Origin: Rhinopomastus cyanomelas
Lineage: Eukaryota > Chordata > Aves > Bucerotiformes > Rhinopomastidae
DNA: 64,000 nucleotides
Direction of reading: 5' to 3'
NCBI GenBank assembly: GCA_013400115.1
Contig: VXBP01003607.1
Span: forward strand, 620,310-684,309
A program made the position numbers and the translations under genes. The notes under the pieces are model-generated. The model was not told the origin of the DNA, made no database searches, and saw only the letters and a program-made list of their open reading frames with translations. Position 1 is the stretch's first letter; each line of letters opens with the position of its first letter. This document shows, piece after piece, positions 49,682-61,256 of this stretch.

Positions 49682-52600
49682 GTGCCAGTGTAGGGTGTAA
49701 CGCCATGGATTTACTTTTCTTGATTTCTGTGCAGGGCTGTCAGGACAAATCTGCTCAAGAAGGCAGTCATTTGTCACCAGTGCCTCAGTGGCATGCCCTT
49801 GGCTTTTGAATTATTACAGTGCTGTCTCCCTTTCTCCATATAAACATGAGACACTGTACTGGCTTGCTTGGATTATAAGGAAGTAAAAATGCAGGTAAGA
49901 AGGGATCCTTCTATCAGGACAGTTTGTCTAGCTGATTATGATGGGCTCAGCTGCTGTGGCAAGATGTCTGAAGAAGTGTTTGAGAAGACACTGGTAGTAA
50001 ACTGGATCTTGAATGTGCTCTTAGCACTAGACTCCTTCGTATTGCGTTAACTGTCAGGTATGAGACCTGCCAGTTTCCTCTGTGGACACAGGAACTGAGG
50101 ACCAGATACAAGGTCTAAAAATGGGCTATAGGCGCTAACTTCCTAGTACTTGTGGTGGTCTGTTTGGGCAGTAGGAGGTTATATTCCCCTTAGGTGGTTG
50201 ATCATCATTATACACCAACTTCTTCCGGTTCTCAAAAGGCGAGGAGATACTCACAAACTGTTGGTGCTTGGGTCTGTAACCTTCACTGAAAGTGTATGAA
50301 ACGAAGGAAAAATAAGACAATGGTTCCACAGATGGGTTTTCCCTTGAGCTTGATGTTTCTTCACACAGCGACTCTTGAATGATGGGTAAAGGGTGGATAA
50401 CATTCCCTTTTTCCCAAATCTATCTTTCCCCTGCTGCTTTTCCACATTTTTCCTTCTGTTTTTCACCAGACCTCCTTTGTATTTTCCTGCTTTCAAGGCC
50501 ATAATTCTAAAAACCCAATTATTGATTAGGGAATCACTTGCTGTGTACAGATTTGTATTGAGTCTTTAACCTTGATCCAAGACAAAGACAGCAGAAACAG
50601 CCTCTGCTGTGATTGTTTTTACATTTCACCTCTCTTGGCATAGGGTCTATCCTTGAAGCACTGACGTGGTTGTGTGTTACATAATGACAGCCTTTGCAGA
50701 GGCTGGAGCACCTCTCATGAGTGCAGGTGAGGCCACACAGGGATGTAAAAGAGCTATAAAAGACTACCCTGCTAGCCAAGCTTCCTCCTGGAGAGACAAA
50801 TGCAAATGCTCGGAGCACAGTTCTCCACACAAGCAGCAGATCACTTCCATCAGGCACTCATTCTTTTGTCAGCTTGTGTGGCCAGTTCAAATAGCTTTCT
50901 CTGCAATGCTCTGAAAACCCATTGTGTCTTCCCTGTTTGCATTTCCCTGCACTGTTTCTGCTCGCTGTGTTTCTTGATAACTTTCTCTTGTGAGACAAAC
51001 ACCCCTTCGACATTCTTCCCCTTCTTTTATGGTTCCACTTTCTGTAGTCTGGATTGTGTCCCTTCTTGACCAACATGTTTACTACTGACATAGCTTTCAC
51101 CCTATTTAACAGAGAAACCTCCAGATCTGTCGTGTTAGGAGACCACAGTAACAGCAAGGCTGTTTGTAAGTGGGATAAAGTGGAACTGTGGGCATGTGTG
51201 TGAGGTTCACCAATTTTAAAAGGATTTATTATGGATGAGTATAAAAAGGACAGCAGATGCTGCTCTAGAAATGCCCATGGTTTCAGCAAGATATGTCTGT
51301 GGCTATCTCTGATTAGCTGATTGTCTACCAAAAAGAAGCTGTACATAAAACAATCCAGTCAGTGGTAGGATGAGCAGAGAAGTGGAACAGGTCCTTATGG
51401 GAATACTCTGAAAACCACAGATTTCTGGCATTGAGGACAGCTGTGAGAAAATAGGTTTGGTTTGCGACCGTTCAACAGAGCTGAAGCCTGTCAGCTCAGC
51501 GCTGTGATGTGGTTAGCCCAGGCACTTCTAAACAAATCTGCACTGGGAATTGTTTTAGCATTGTATTAATTCAATGAGCAACGCAAACTCACAGTGTCAG
51601 AGGAAAGCTGTAGCTACATACCCCTGGATTTACATCAGTAAATGTCTACACTTGAGGGATTTCAAATAGGCTTAACTCATCTTACGGGCTTTTATTATTT
51701 TTTTAATTAGTCACGTACAGCCTGTATTTTGAACAGCTTTCCTCTGAATTTGAGAGATGGGAAATGGTTCCAGCTCATGAACTTGAAGTGTGGTCAGCCC
51801 TCTTTTCATTTCTAATGAGGTAGTGACCAGAAACATCCCACAGTATCTTTTGAAATATTTACACTCTCTTGACAGCAGAACTATTGATTTTTTGATCCAG
51901 TTAAAAATGTGGAAACCTCCTGTTTCACAACTCAGCAAAGATGATTCATTTGTGTCAAATTATCTGTGGATATATTGCAGGAAAATTTCAGTTCTACTGG
52001 TAATCTGTAATACTGAGCACAGCGTTTGATTGAATTGTACTCACAGCTAGCTGTAAGATGTTTCTGGGTCATCTCCTGGTATTTCATTATTCACATGAAA
52101 AATGCCATGAAATAAATGCAATAATCTGTATAAGAAATAAAAGAGTGATTTGGGCCCTACGTATGTCTATTAATCTTCTGCAAAGCAAAATATGCTGGAG
52201 TTAATTGAGTTTATATTAAAATCTACCCAGGGGAGTAGTTCTCCTAAGATACATTACCAGCGATGCCAAGTGTGTGTGTGGGAGCCATAAACAAAACAAA
52301 ATAGAGTATGCTTGTATCTTCCAGAAATTTCAAGAGCATGCAGGAATTGCTACCCTCACCATTAAAAGCAGGTAGTGCCTTTTATTTTCCAGACACATAA
52401 ACCAATCGCTATGTTCAGGAGTGCTTACGTTTCAGAAACCTTCACTGCTCTGGAATCAGAGATGTTTAAAAAGGGGTATTTATCGGTCTTTTTCCAAACA
52501 CAGGGCCCAATCTCCTGCAGGAAGAAAGGCTTGCAGGAAGATGCAGCACACATGCAGATTCAAAGCATCGAGTCTCTTCTCCATTGTTCAATTAATTATT

Positions 52601-53272
52601 TTCCCTAGCATGAAACAAGTCATTCTGACAGATGCAAACGTCCACCTTGTCCAGGTGGGAGTAGAAATGAGGCCCGTCAGGGAGAAGCTGCCTTACAGAC
52701 AATGCGCCATAACCGTAGCTGCGAGTAATAACGTCTCTCCTCTGATGGAGTAAGGAGTGACAAGATTTCCTTGCAAAACTTCCAACAGCCAGTTCTACCG
52801 CAGTAACGGAGGGAATAGCATCTGCCATTTACTTTCTGCAGGATGCAAATTAACTCAAAATCCACTGCAGGTATTTAGACTGTGAAGGGAAGAAAGGAGG
52901 GAAGACAAAACAAAGGAGAAGAGCAGCCTTGACTCTCACAGTGGAACACAAACACTTCTCCAATTAAGCTCTACACTCGGAATTTCTGTAACGGTCCATA
53001 AAGCTGCTCTGGGCTTCAGAAAATTCCCCTGCATCCTCTCAAAGCCTTGTCTGTAGGCTTCACAGGCACCTCTGGGTCCCCTGTGCCTCAGGAGGGCTGT
53101 GAACATGCATGTTGAAAAATAAACTAATGTCAGTGTTTTCTGTAAAGTGCGACAGTCCTGGCCAGTTCAAACTCTAGCTGTGGGATGCTGGGCTGGGTGT
53201 ATAAACCCCTTCTTACCTACTGCTCCATTTGTGCTGCAGGTTTCATCCCTCTGCTGACACACTCCGGTGCAG
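49682..53272. other. Mostly unique DNA
   Basis: No transposon or recognised gene. A pair of good splice-like signals bounds 49735-49894: TTTCTGTGCAG before it and ATGCAG|GTAAGA after it. All three frames of that 160-bp segment contain stops, so it could only be non-coding or untranslated exon. A 162-codon minus-strand frame at 50858-51346 shows no motif, signal peptide or membrane segment. Confidence 0.4.
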
Positions 53273-54020
53273 AGACATTTCAGCGTGGATAAACCCTACA
53301 GCTACGTCTCTTTTAGTTCAAGTCCTCAGCTTGGAGCCAGGCACGCCGCCCGCGATGGCAGCTGTCACACCAGCGTTTGGCAACATTTTGGCAGTGACAA
53401 TTGTTCTGCTAAGATGGGGTCTGAAATTTATCCATCGAGGAGGCTTCATGGGAAGGCTGTAAAGCCCTCTGGTGAGTTTTAAAATCTAACCACCTACACT
53501 GCAAGCAATTAATACTTAATCATCATAATCTGCTTGTAAAATAGGTAAGTGCTGCCATTTGCACTTCCCATAATCCAGCCTAAACCACTTCTAGCGCTTC
53601 TAGATGACAACAAAGCAGCTCTGACAAAGCTGTGTGGAGTCTGGGAGTGAGAATTACCTCTCAGGTAAGCAGGCAGGTCTCTTTTCACCTTCACATTGCT
53701 GGCTGCAAAACACCTTGAATGTTGTGCTCTGAGGTCAGGGGAGGTACTGAATACCGACTCTGTGTTTCTTCTCTCCATTTTTCAGATACTGTATGGGAAA
53801 ACCTGGGTCAAACTATTTGTAAAACGCCCTTTTCCAAATTGCACATTGCATAAACAAGCGAAACTCCCTCTTGCATCAAAAGGAGTTGTGTTCATCTCAT
53901 CAAAGTCATAATTTCCTTCTTCCATTGCCAGCTATTCATCTCTTAAGCAGCTTCTTTTTAGAGAAAAATACTGGTTTGGAAAGCTGATGGAATAATAAAT
54001 AATCATGGAGCGCTCACAGT
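53273..54020 (+). other. Candidate two-exon transcript end
   Basis: A possible internal exon 53273-53471 (199 bp) lies between GGTGCAG and CTCTG|GTGAGT. A possible last exon starts at 53786 after the strong acceptor TTCTCTCCATTTTTCAG and is followed by AATAAA at 53994-53999. The frame HFSVDKPYSYVSFSSS is open through the first segment. The second segment also stays open after a phase-matched join, ending within about 25 codons. No protein family is recognised. Splice-like sites are frequent by chance, and other GTAAGT/GTAAGC sites lie at 53543 and 53665. Confidence 0.18.
53994..53999 (+). promoter_or_regulatory. AATAAA polyadenylation-type signal
   Basis: Relevant only as the possible 3' end signal of the candidate transcript above. 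In AT-rich DNA such hexamers are common. Confidence 0.15.
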
Positions 54021-54077
54021 CGATATCAGACGTGTTTGAAAATACTCATTTCTCTCTAGTTCACAATCAGGGAGCTT

Positions 54078-54085
54078 ATTTGCAT
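54078..54085 (+). promoter_or_regulatory. POU octamer motif ATTTGCAT
   Basis: An exact octamer within an AT-rich run around 54060-54110 that also has CpG-bearing sequence just upstream (AGCGCTC, GTCGAT, ACGTG). Suggestive of a regulatory element but unproven. Confidence 0.18.
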
Positions 54086-57000
54086 AAAATGAGCAATAGA
54101 CAAATACAGGTTAAATAAAAAGCATAGTAAACCCTCCCAATTTAGAGCATACAGCATATTTGTAACCACTTGAAAATCATAAAAAGTGGAACTGTATGAT
54201 GAATCACCACAAAATTCCCATTTAAAAGAACGGATTTTTTCCCTGTCTTCCCATGAAACTCAAACTTTATTCCTCTGAAAGTGCTTTAATGAACTCTAGA
54301 AGCTATTTGCCTGGCAGAAAACTCTATAAAAATGAATCACCAGTGACACAGAAATGGGAAAAGAAAATCTTAACATGCAAAATACCCAAATGAACAGAAT
54401 TGCTGCTGCCCAAGTAGAACATCCTCAAACAGGACAAGTGTTGCTGGTACCACATCACCTGTGATGCTGTGGTGGCTCTAGGAAGCCTTACAAGTACACT
54501 CCTATGGTGTCACCAGTGTGCCTTAAAAGAGGACAGAGCAGCTTTGGTGACACTGTAATACACTTCTGAGAGACATTCCTTGAATGATGAGCTGTTGGGG
54601 ATATCGCTCATTACAAATAATGGGGAAGAACAGTAAAGGTCAGAGGAAACAACTGAAGGGAATGGAAATAAAACAAAAAGCCCCCAAACCCCAAGTGCTA
54701 TATGGACCAATCTCTGTTGTTTTAAAGGAATTCAGTCTAAGACAGAAGTTTCTGAGAAAGTGGAAAATATTAATGGGAAAAACACTCCCTTTTCATCTCT
54801 GACCTTGAATGTCACTGCTGGTTACCCCTGGCAACAGCCAAAGAACAGCTGGGTTTCAATAAAAGGAAAATGCAAAGGAGAGCAAGGACCAATGTTGCCA
54901 GTGAGTTTAATTATCCACTTTCATGTTTGTATTAGTAATTGGTTTCTGGGGTGTTGGGGTTTTTTAATGTTTAATCCATATGGATGGTAATACCCTGTGC
55001 TACTGCTGTTCCTTACGCATGGGTGAGTGTCGTTTTTAAGAACAAACATGGAACTCCACAGTCACCAAGAGGCTTTAGTGACACCTGCCTCTGTACAAGG
55101 CAGCCCCCCATCCCTGTTCTTCTGCACTGCTACCTCTATAGGAGACTGCTGACCCCACTATCCCATGAGTTGTGTTGTCTCAGGTACCAGTATGTGTCTC
55201 TGGGACAGCACGGTAAAGAACAAAGCCAAACGTCTCTCATTCTGGGGAAGACATGCCTGTACAGCAGGAATCCCAGACAGGGATGGACAGCTGGCTTGGT
55301 AAGCACAGTAGATATTTCAAGGTCACTATAACTGCCTATTGTTTACCTTTTTTCCCCCTCAAGAAACAATCAAATTAACAGTCCCATTTCCTGGCAAACC
55401 CAGAAACTCTATTAATTTCACTGATTCATCCTAATACAGTGATCACTGCCAAGAATTTATTTCAGTGTTTGGTGTGCGGTGAAGCTAATGTAATTTGAAA
55501 ATTATAACACAGTAATGTATGTAGTGACATAGCATTGATTAAAAATGCAATTTAAATGAATCACACGCTTGCTCCCCTGGAAAGATTAGTTGTGGCCAAT
55601 AGAAAAGAAAGACGAGAGTGAAAACAACAGGGGCGTGGGTTTGACGCAACTGAGCTTCCCCGGGTTGGCTTATCTGCTAATCCAGCCCGCAGCACGTACG
55701 CCGACGCCTTTAAATCACTGTGCACATTTGAGTGAAGACAATTTACTTGGCTATGAGCAGAAAACCTTCCAAAGAAGGTGTTCAACCAATCTGTAATAAA
55801 TTCTAACTCTTCCCATTACTAATTCTTCATAGTTACAAGGCCACAAACATCTTGGTGATCTGCAATCTTAAAATTAATCAGCTTTAAGGAAAGCTGGAAT
55901 TGTTTGTCCTAAACAACTCAGTCATGTGATTAAAAGGAAACAGGTGTAAGATGCAAGAGTCAGGGAAGAGATTCGACTTTGGGGTTTTGTTTTATCTGAA
56001 AAGCCAGCCATCTCATCTGTTGCATTCGTTCTCCTTTAGGAAACATTAATCTGCACAGATGGTGAAACCTAGTAATCTCTGCTACCAGCTGCAGAGCGGA
56101 ATTTTTAATGAAATGGGAATTTGAAGGTTTTCACAGAAAGCACTAGAATCACTCCTATTATTTCCCGTGATGCCCAAATTGCTTTGACTGTTATTTGACA
56201 TCTACTGTAGTGTAAATATAACAGCCTCATAGCTTCAGTCATAGCCCAAATACAATAATTTCAGAATGGACTTTGTTGTTTGCAAAAGCCAGATGCTGAA
56301 AGCATTTCAGTCAGAGAGAAATAAGTCATCGACCCTCAGCACATCTACTACAAAAAGGCTGAGAACTTAGAACCTGTTATTTGGAAATTTTATTTAACCT
56401 TTCTATGAGATTTAAAATAGCTTTAGCATGCTTGTAAACTGAAGCCAGAGATTAAACACAAAAGAAGATCTGTAAAGAAAGATGACATCTAAAAGATCTG
56501 CAGTCACCATCAGATTTTCATCCTTGCGATATAAAATTCTGGCTGAAGAATTTTCTCCAGCACTTACAGCTGGGGGAAAGAAAAAAAACAAGCTTGATGT
56601 AGAAAGAAAATGATGAACTAACAGTTTGGAGCAGCAATCCTAATCAATATTAACTAAATCAATCTAGAACTAAGCATGTGAATTAACAATTTGAAATTCC
56701 TACAACATAGGGAGATGCATTTTGTCTTGAAATTAAGGTAAACCCTGTGATTTTATCAGCTTGTGGTACCTCTGAGAATAGCAGTGATTTCTATTAAAGA
56801 ATTCCTCTAGGACTTACACACAGGCATTGCAGTGCAATTAGTCACTGAAGTGAACAGGATGTTTATGCTTGTGTACAGGATAGGTGTTTGCCCACAAGGA
56901 ACACTCAGGAATTTGCCTTTTTGATGTGTTCTTCACCACAGCTTCCCCACTCAGGCAGTCTCACTTCGGGGACTGCAGCAGTGTGGCCTCCTGCAGCAAT

Positions 57001-58786
57001 ATTTACTCTAGCCAAGACAGAGGTTTACATGATTTGAGAGCAACAACAAATGTGAGATTATCCTTGTGTAGTTCTCGTTTGAGAACGTTCTGAATGAGCC
57101 ATAATCCCAATAAGAGAAACATTTACAACTAGGAGAAGCAGCAGAAGGTTATTGCTGGAAGGATCAAATCCACGCAGGTAAAACTCCTCATTTGCAAGGT
57201 GCAGGAGAAAGAAGTCAAGAAATACACCCAGGCTTGCTTTGCTATTCTTTTCTATAAATAATTTAAATACTTTTGGGGGAAGAATTTACATCTAGGTTCA
57301 GTTTTTAGGGGCTTCTAAGTGATCCATGCATGTTTGTAGTGCAGTAGAGTCTTGTTTCATATTGAGGAAGGACAGTGCAGAATGTCTGCTTATGAGAGCA
57401 GAGATTCCAGCTCTGCTCCTGCCTCACTGTCCCGGTTGGCTCAGATATTGCAGATAAACCACTGAGTTCTGGGGAATAAGAATTCATCTTGCCTTTCTGT
57501 GTAACAAAATGGGGAAATTCAGACTCCAGTGAGAGCCAATATTGCTCAGAGGAAAACAAGCACCAAGAGGTGCTTTGGAAATTAAACAAATAGAAGCCCA
57601 AACGCTGAAGGGTTTGCTGTGTTGGGGTGAATAGGGTTGTGTTGTACAGCACTGTAAATATGACAGTGTAAGTTAGTGAGTGATGAGTTTACCCCTGGGG
57701 ACTAGGGACTTGTGTTTTACCCACATTTGCCTGGTTAACCTGGTCAGAATCAAAAGGCCAGAAGTTCACAAAATAACCCAAAGGTAAGGTAAATAGTTTT
57801 GAAATGAACCAAGTGAATGATCTGTGTTATATGTGTGCAGCCTGCATGGCAAAGGTGCCATCAAAGTGTTGGGTCAAATCAAATCAATCAGTTAAAGTGC
57901 TATAAAATATGAATGCAGAGGGACTAGATGAGATCTTGATGTGAATAATAAAATAGCCTATAAAGTACCTGAAATAAATCAATCTTCCCTTCATGCAGCA
58001 AATACAAAATGCAGTATATTTCATATTAACTGTGTCTGAAGTGAAAATATATTCAGATGAAGATACACTATTAGAAGCTGATTTAATCTAGTGGAGGACA
58101 ACACTGCCTTAAGAGACCATTTACTTCACAGATGTTTAGGGGTCAGAGTTTTAAACTAATTCAGTCCTTAAGATGCAAATAGACACCTGAAGTGATTTGA
58201 ATGCACAGACTCATTGTGGCACTAAATTTTATTGATGAAAATAGAGTTCAGAACATTTGTAAATCTTCATTAGGTTTGTAGCTACATTAAAAATATGGTT
58301 CCACAATACTCACAAAGTTTCCTCTGAAAAATCTGTAATTGAAGTGGCTTTCGTTTCAAGGAAACAGTTTTATTGAAAAAGCTCTATTTCTCTTGAAACA
58401 TTGTTTACTGTGATATTTACCCCTGTAGTACAAAAAAGAAAGCATTCATGTTTTTAATTAAAATCAGCAGTAAATAGTTTGATGGAAAGTGCAATGGGGA
58501 AAAAACCCTCCCAAATCTATTTCAATCAAAAACCTCTCACTTAAAAGCATCTGGGTTTGCTGACTACTCATCAGGAAGGCATTGTTTTAGTTCTGTGTAA
58601 TCCACTAGTCAAATCTAAGTGTGAAGAATGTTACGTCTTTGGAAAAAGAGAAAATCCATTTACAAAACCACTCTAGGTTGACTCAAAGCCATTTAAAATT
58701 AGAAAATATAAAGATCCTATTTTATTTCTTTCAATAGTAGTTCTCCATGTAAGTGTGAGTGTATTAAAAACTATAAACATAAAAGG
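54086..58786. other. Unique non-coding DNA
   Basis: No gene or transposon recognised in 4.7 kb, except the CpG cluster with CCAAT, KLF- and GATA-type motifs at 55590-55715. Confidence 0.45.
55590..55715. promoter_or_regulatory. CpG cluster with CCAAT, CACCC/KLF and GATA motifs
   Basis: About nine CpGs in 100 bp within otherwise CpG-poor DNA. CCAAT lies at 55596-55600, a GGGGCGTGG box (minus CCACGCCCC, KLF-type) at about 55630, a GATA-type core in TTATCTGC near 55669, and TTTAAA at about 55709. The mix resembles a small promoter or enhancer. No transcript is otherwise supported. Confidence 0.25.
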
Positions 58787-59371
58787 CTACCTAAGCATGT
58801 TCACTTCATAGTCATCATTGAGACTGACAAGACAACAGTAACTGGAGAAGAGAGTTTGAGGATTGACCTTTATGCGAAACAATCCAGATCCATCTGAGAG
58901 CTTCTTCCCTAACCTGAAATGGGAACAAACAACTTCTGTTTCTTTTAGAGAGAAATCAGATTTTTTAAGGAAAGACCTGTGTGTGTGTTTATGATACCAG
59001 TGTCTGCTCTGAGGCTGCCTTATCCAGGAGCCATCACAAACCAGTGCATTCATCTGTCTGCAGCTCAGACTGGTTGCCCAAGGGGTTGCCAACTTGTGAA
59101 TGCTCTTGTTGGCTCTCAGTGAGGCGGAGGAATGCCACCTCTCCCTGTTTAGCCATGATTTTAGTAATTTGGGATTTGGCCTAGATAAACTTACCAGGAC
59201 ACAATGGCTAAAGAGCTTCAAGGATAGAATTATACTGAATTTATATTCATCTGAAGCAAGAACATAACGTGCACAGGGTTGGTTTTCTTTTACAGCACTA
59301 CTGGAATACTTCTGTATGTATAAATGAGTAAATATTAGTTTTCCTGAAACACATTGCTCTTGTAGAAATGA
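58787..59371 (-). other. Longest non-repeat open frame, possible exons
   Basis: A stop-to-stop frame of 194 codons on the minus strand with no ATG early on. The signals inside look exonic. An acceptor GCAATGTGTTTCAG falls near its 5' end, CTG|GTAAGT falls at 59190/59189, and TTTGTTCCCATTTCAG precedes 58913. The 123-bp segment 58913-58791 is phase-symmetric (41 codons; LGKKLSDGSGLFRIKVNPQ and SLNDDYEVNML) and ends at AG|GTAGCC. I recognise no family. In DNA of this composition one frame of this length per window is possible by chance. Confidence 0.2.
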
Positions 59372-61163
59372 TTAAAGGACAAGATGAAAGGAAAAAAAAC
59401 CTACTTGGAATTGCTAAACAGATTTTTTCCTGACTATCGCTTTATCTGATGAATTCTGTTCTACAGCATATGGCTTCAATCTAAGCTAGTTACCAAACTT
59501 CTATTATTCCTTTTATATTTTCCTTTCCTAGAAGATACTGCCTCAAGGTCTAATTTATAAATGAGAAAGACTATGCCGTAACTTTCAGCAATAAACAGCA
59601 AGAGTGTTGTCTTCATGAGCCACTGCAAAATATTAAATATTCTTTCCTTAGACTGGAAATTCTCTCCCATTACATCCATAGAAAATTACACTCTTCCGTG
59701 AGGGTTATTGACCTGTGACTTATTTTCCTCCCGTGCAGTTTGTGCCTGAAGTTAACTATAGTATCACAGAAGTGTCTAACTTGCACACATAGCCACGGTG
59801 GTATCTAACTAGTGTTACGTGTGCCAGTAAGTCGAGGACAAAAGATTGCCAAGTCCAGTTTTATTCACCGTTTTTGATAGGAAGCCCCACAGAAATCTAC
59901 ATGAGTTTCTCTGCAGGAACTGAACAAAACAGCTCATCACATTTTAAAGAAAGGACTCCTGGTGATCCTATGTGGTGGTCCTGTGTTTTAATACATGGTA
60001 ATTGCTAAAATCGCTGCCCTGTTTTAAGTGCTCATCACAGCAAAAGCAGTGCTGCTTGTGTAACAGAGATTCCCCAGCACTAAGAATGTTGTGAGCCATA
60101 ACGCTCCTGCTTCTAACCTTCTCCTTAGAGTGGCTGAATGTTTCAGCTGCAGAATTCTTGTTAGAAAAACTTTGAAGAGCTGGGGAAAGGAAAGGCAAAG
60201 ATACCATGGAAAAGAAAAGAGAAAAACCCAGCCAAAACACCCAAGCATGAAACACAGACAAAGGGACTAGTAGCAAGAGCAAAAAAAGGAGTTTAGATAA
60301 AGGGGACCTCTTATGGGGTGGGGAAAGGAGGAAAGGACTACCATGAGAACCTCCGTCGCTGTTGAAGAAAGACATTTTGCAGCTTTTATCCCAAGCAATT
60401 ACACCGGAGCTCTAGCCTGTTATACAGTATGTGGCACAATGAAAGCCACCTACGCTATTAAAAATGAGAAGGAAAGATCTATTTGATGAAATGAAAACTT
60501 CCCAGCCCTTGCAAGACAAGGCAAAGAAAAGCTTTTATTTAATGTTGTGGCTTGTTGAGCACAGCTTCTCTTTGTGACGTGTTGCTGTGCTTACAATAAA
60601 CAGCTTTGGGGGTTTTCAAAGGACTCAGCTTTGCTTCAGCGTGTTTAATCACCTGCAAAAGCTGTTTATTGCCTTGTATACTTCCCCCATCATGAACATT
60701 ATCCTTTAAGTATAAGGCTTTATGGTGAGTCTAAGCAGGCCAAATGATGCAGGGGTACAAGACACTATCAAAGCTGTACGTGAGCACAGATGAAATAAAT
60801 CCATATGAGGACTACAGACCATGAAAGCAGAAAGATAAGCTACAGTAATGCAGTGCAATCATTCCACAGGCACTCTGCTTATCCTTTAAAATGCACCCTT
60901 GTTTGTTGAGAGCCGTGCTGGCAATCTCACGTGTGACTATCAAAGAAAGACATATACCTTCAGATAGAGTTAGGAGGGGCCGAAGCCTGAGAAGCTAATA
61001 AGGGCATTTGTGTGTTCTTTACTTCTGAAGGCTTCAGCTGAAGTGTTTTAAACCAGTTGTAAACAGAATGAAAAAAGCAGAACACTGAGAAAGTATTTAA
61101 ATGAGGAAATGTGGTGTAACATAAAACACTTCCTCTACCAGCTGAGAAGGACCACATGCACTT
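59372..61163. other. Unique non-coding DNA
   Basis: No gene or transposon recognised. The 135-codon minus frame at 59968-60375 begins MSFFNSDGG and has a leucine-rich stretch, but also no recognisable family, and is probably accidental. Confidence 0.45.
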
Positions 61164-61256
61164 ACATAGAATGGAATCACAGAACCATTGTGGCTGGAAA
61201 GAACATCCAGGATCATCAAGTCCAGCCTTCATCCCAACATCTCCCTATCCACTACC
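61164..61256 (-). mobile_element. CR1 LINE 3' tail, about 90 bp
   Basis: Reversed CR1 tail: CATAGAATGGAATCACAGAA, TTGTGGCTGGAAAGAACATC, GATCATCAAGTCCAGCCTTC, then CCCAACATCTCCCTATCCAC. Strongly 5'-truncated and non-coding. Confidence 0.92.

Noticed and set aside
50690..50730. Short CR1-like text (GAGGCTGGAGCACCTCTCATGA)
   Set aside because: Only about 22 bases resemble CR1, with no matching flanks; too short to call.
50750..50770. TATA-like box GCTATAAAAGAC
   Set aside because: No downstream initiator, CpG island or exon, and such boxes are common by chance.
50858..51346. 162-codon minus-strand ORF
   Set aside because: No family motif, signal peptide or membrane segment, and the length is within chance for 64 kb of AT-rich DNA.
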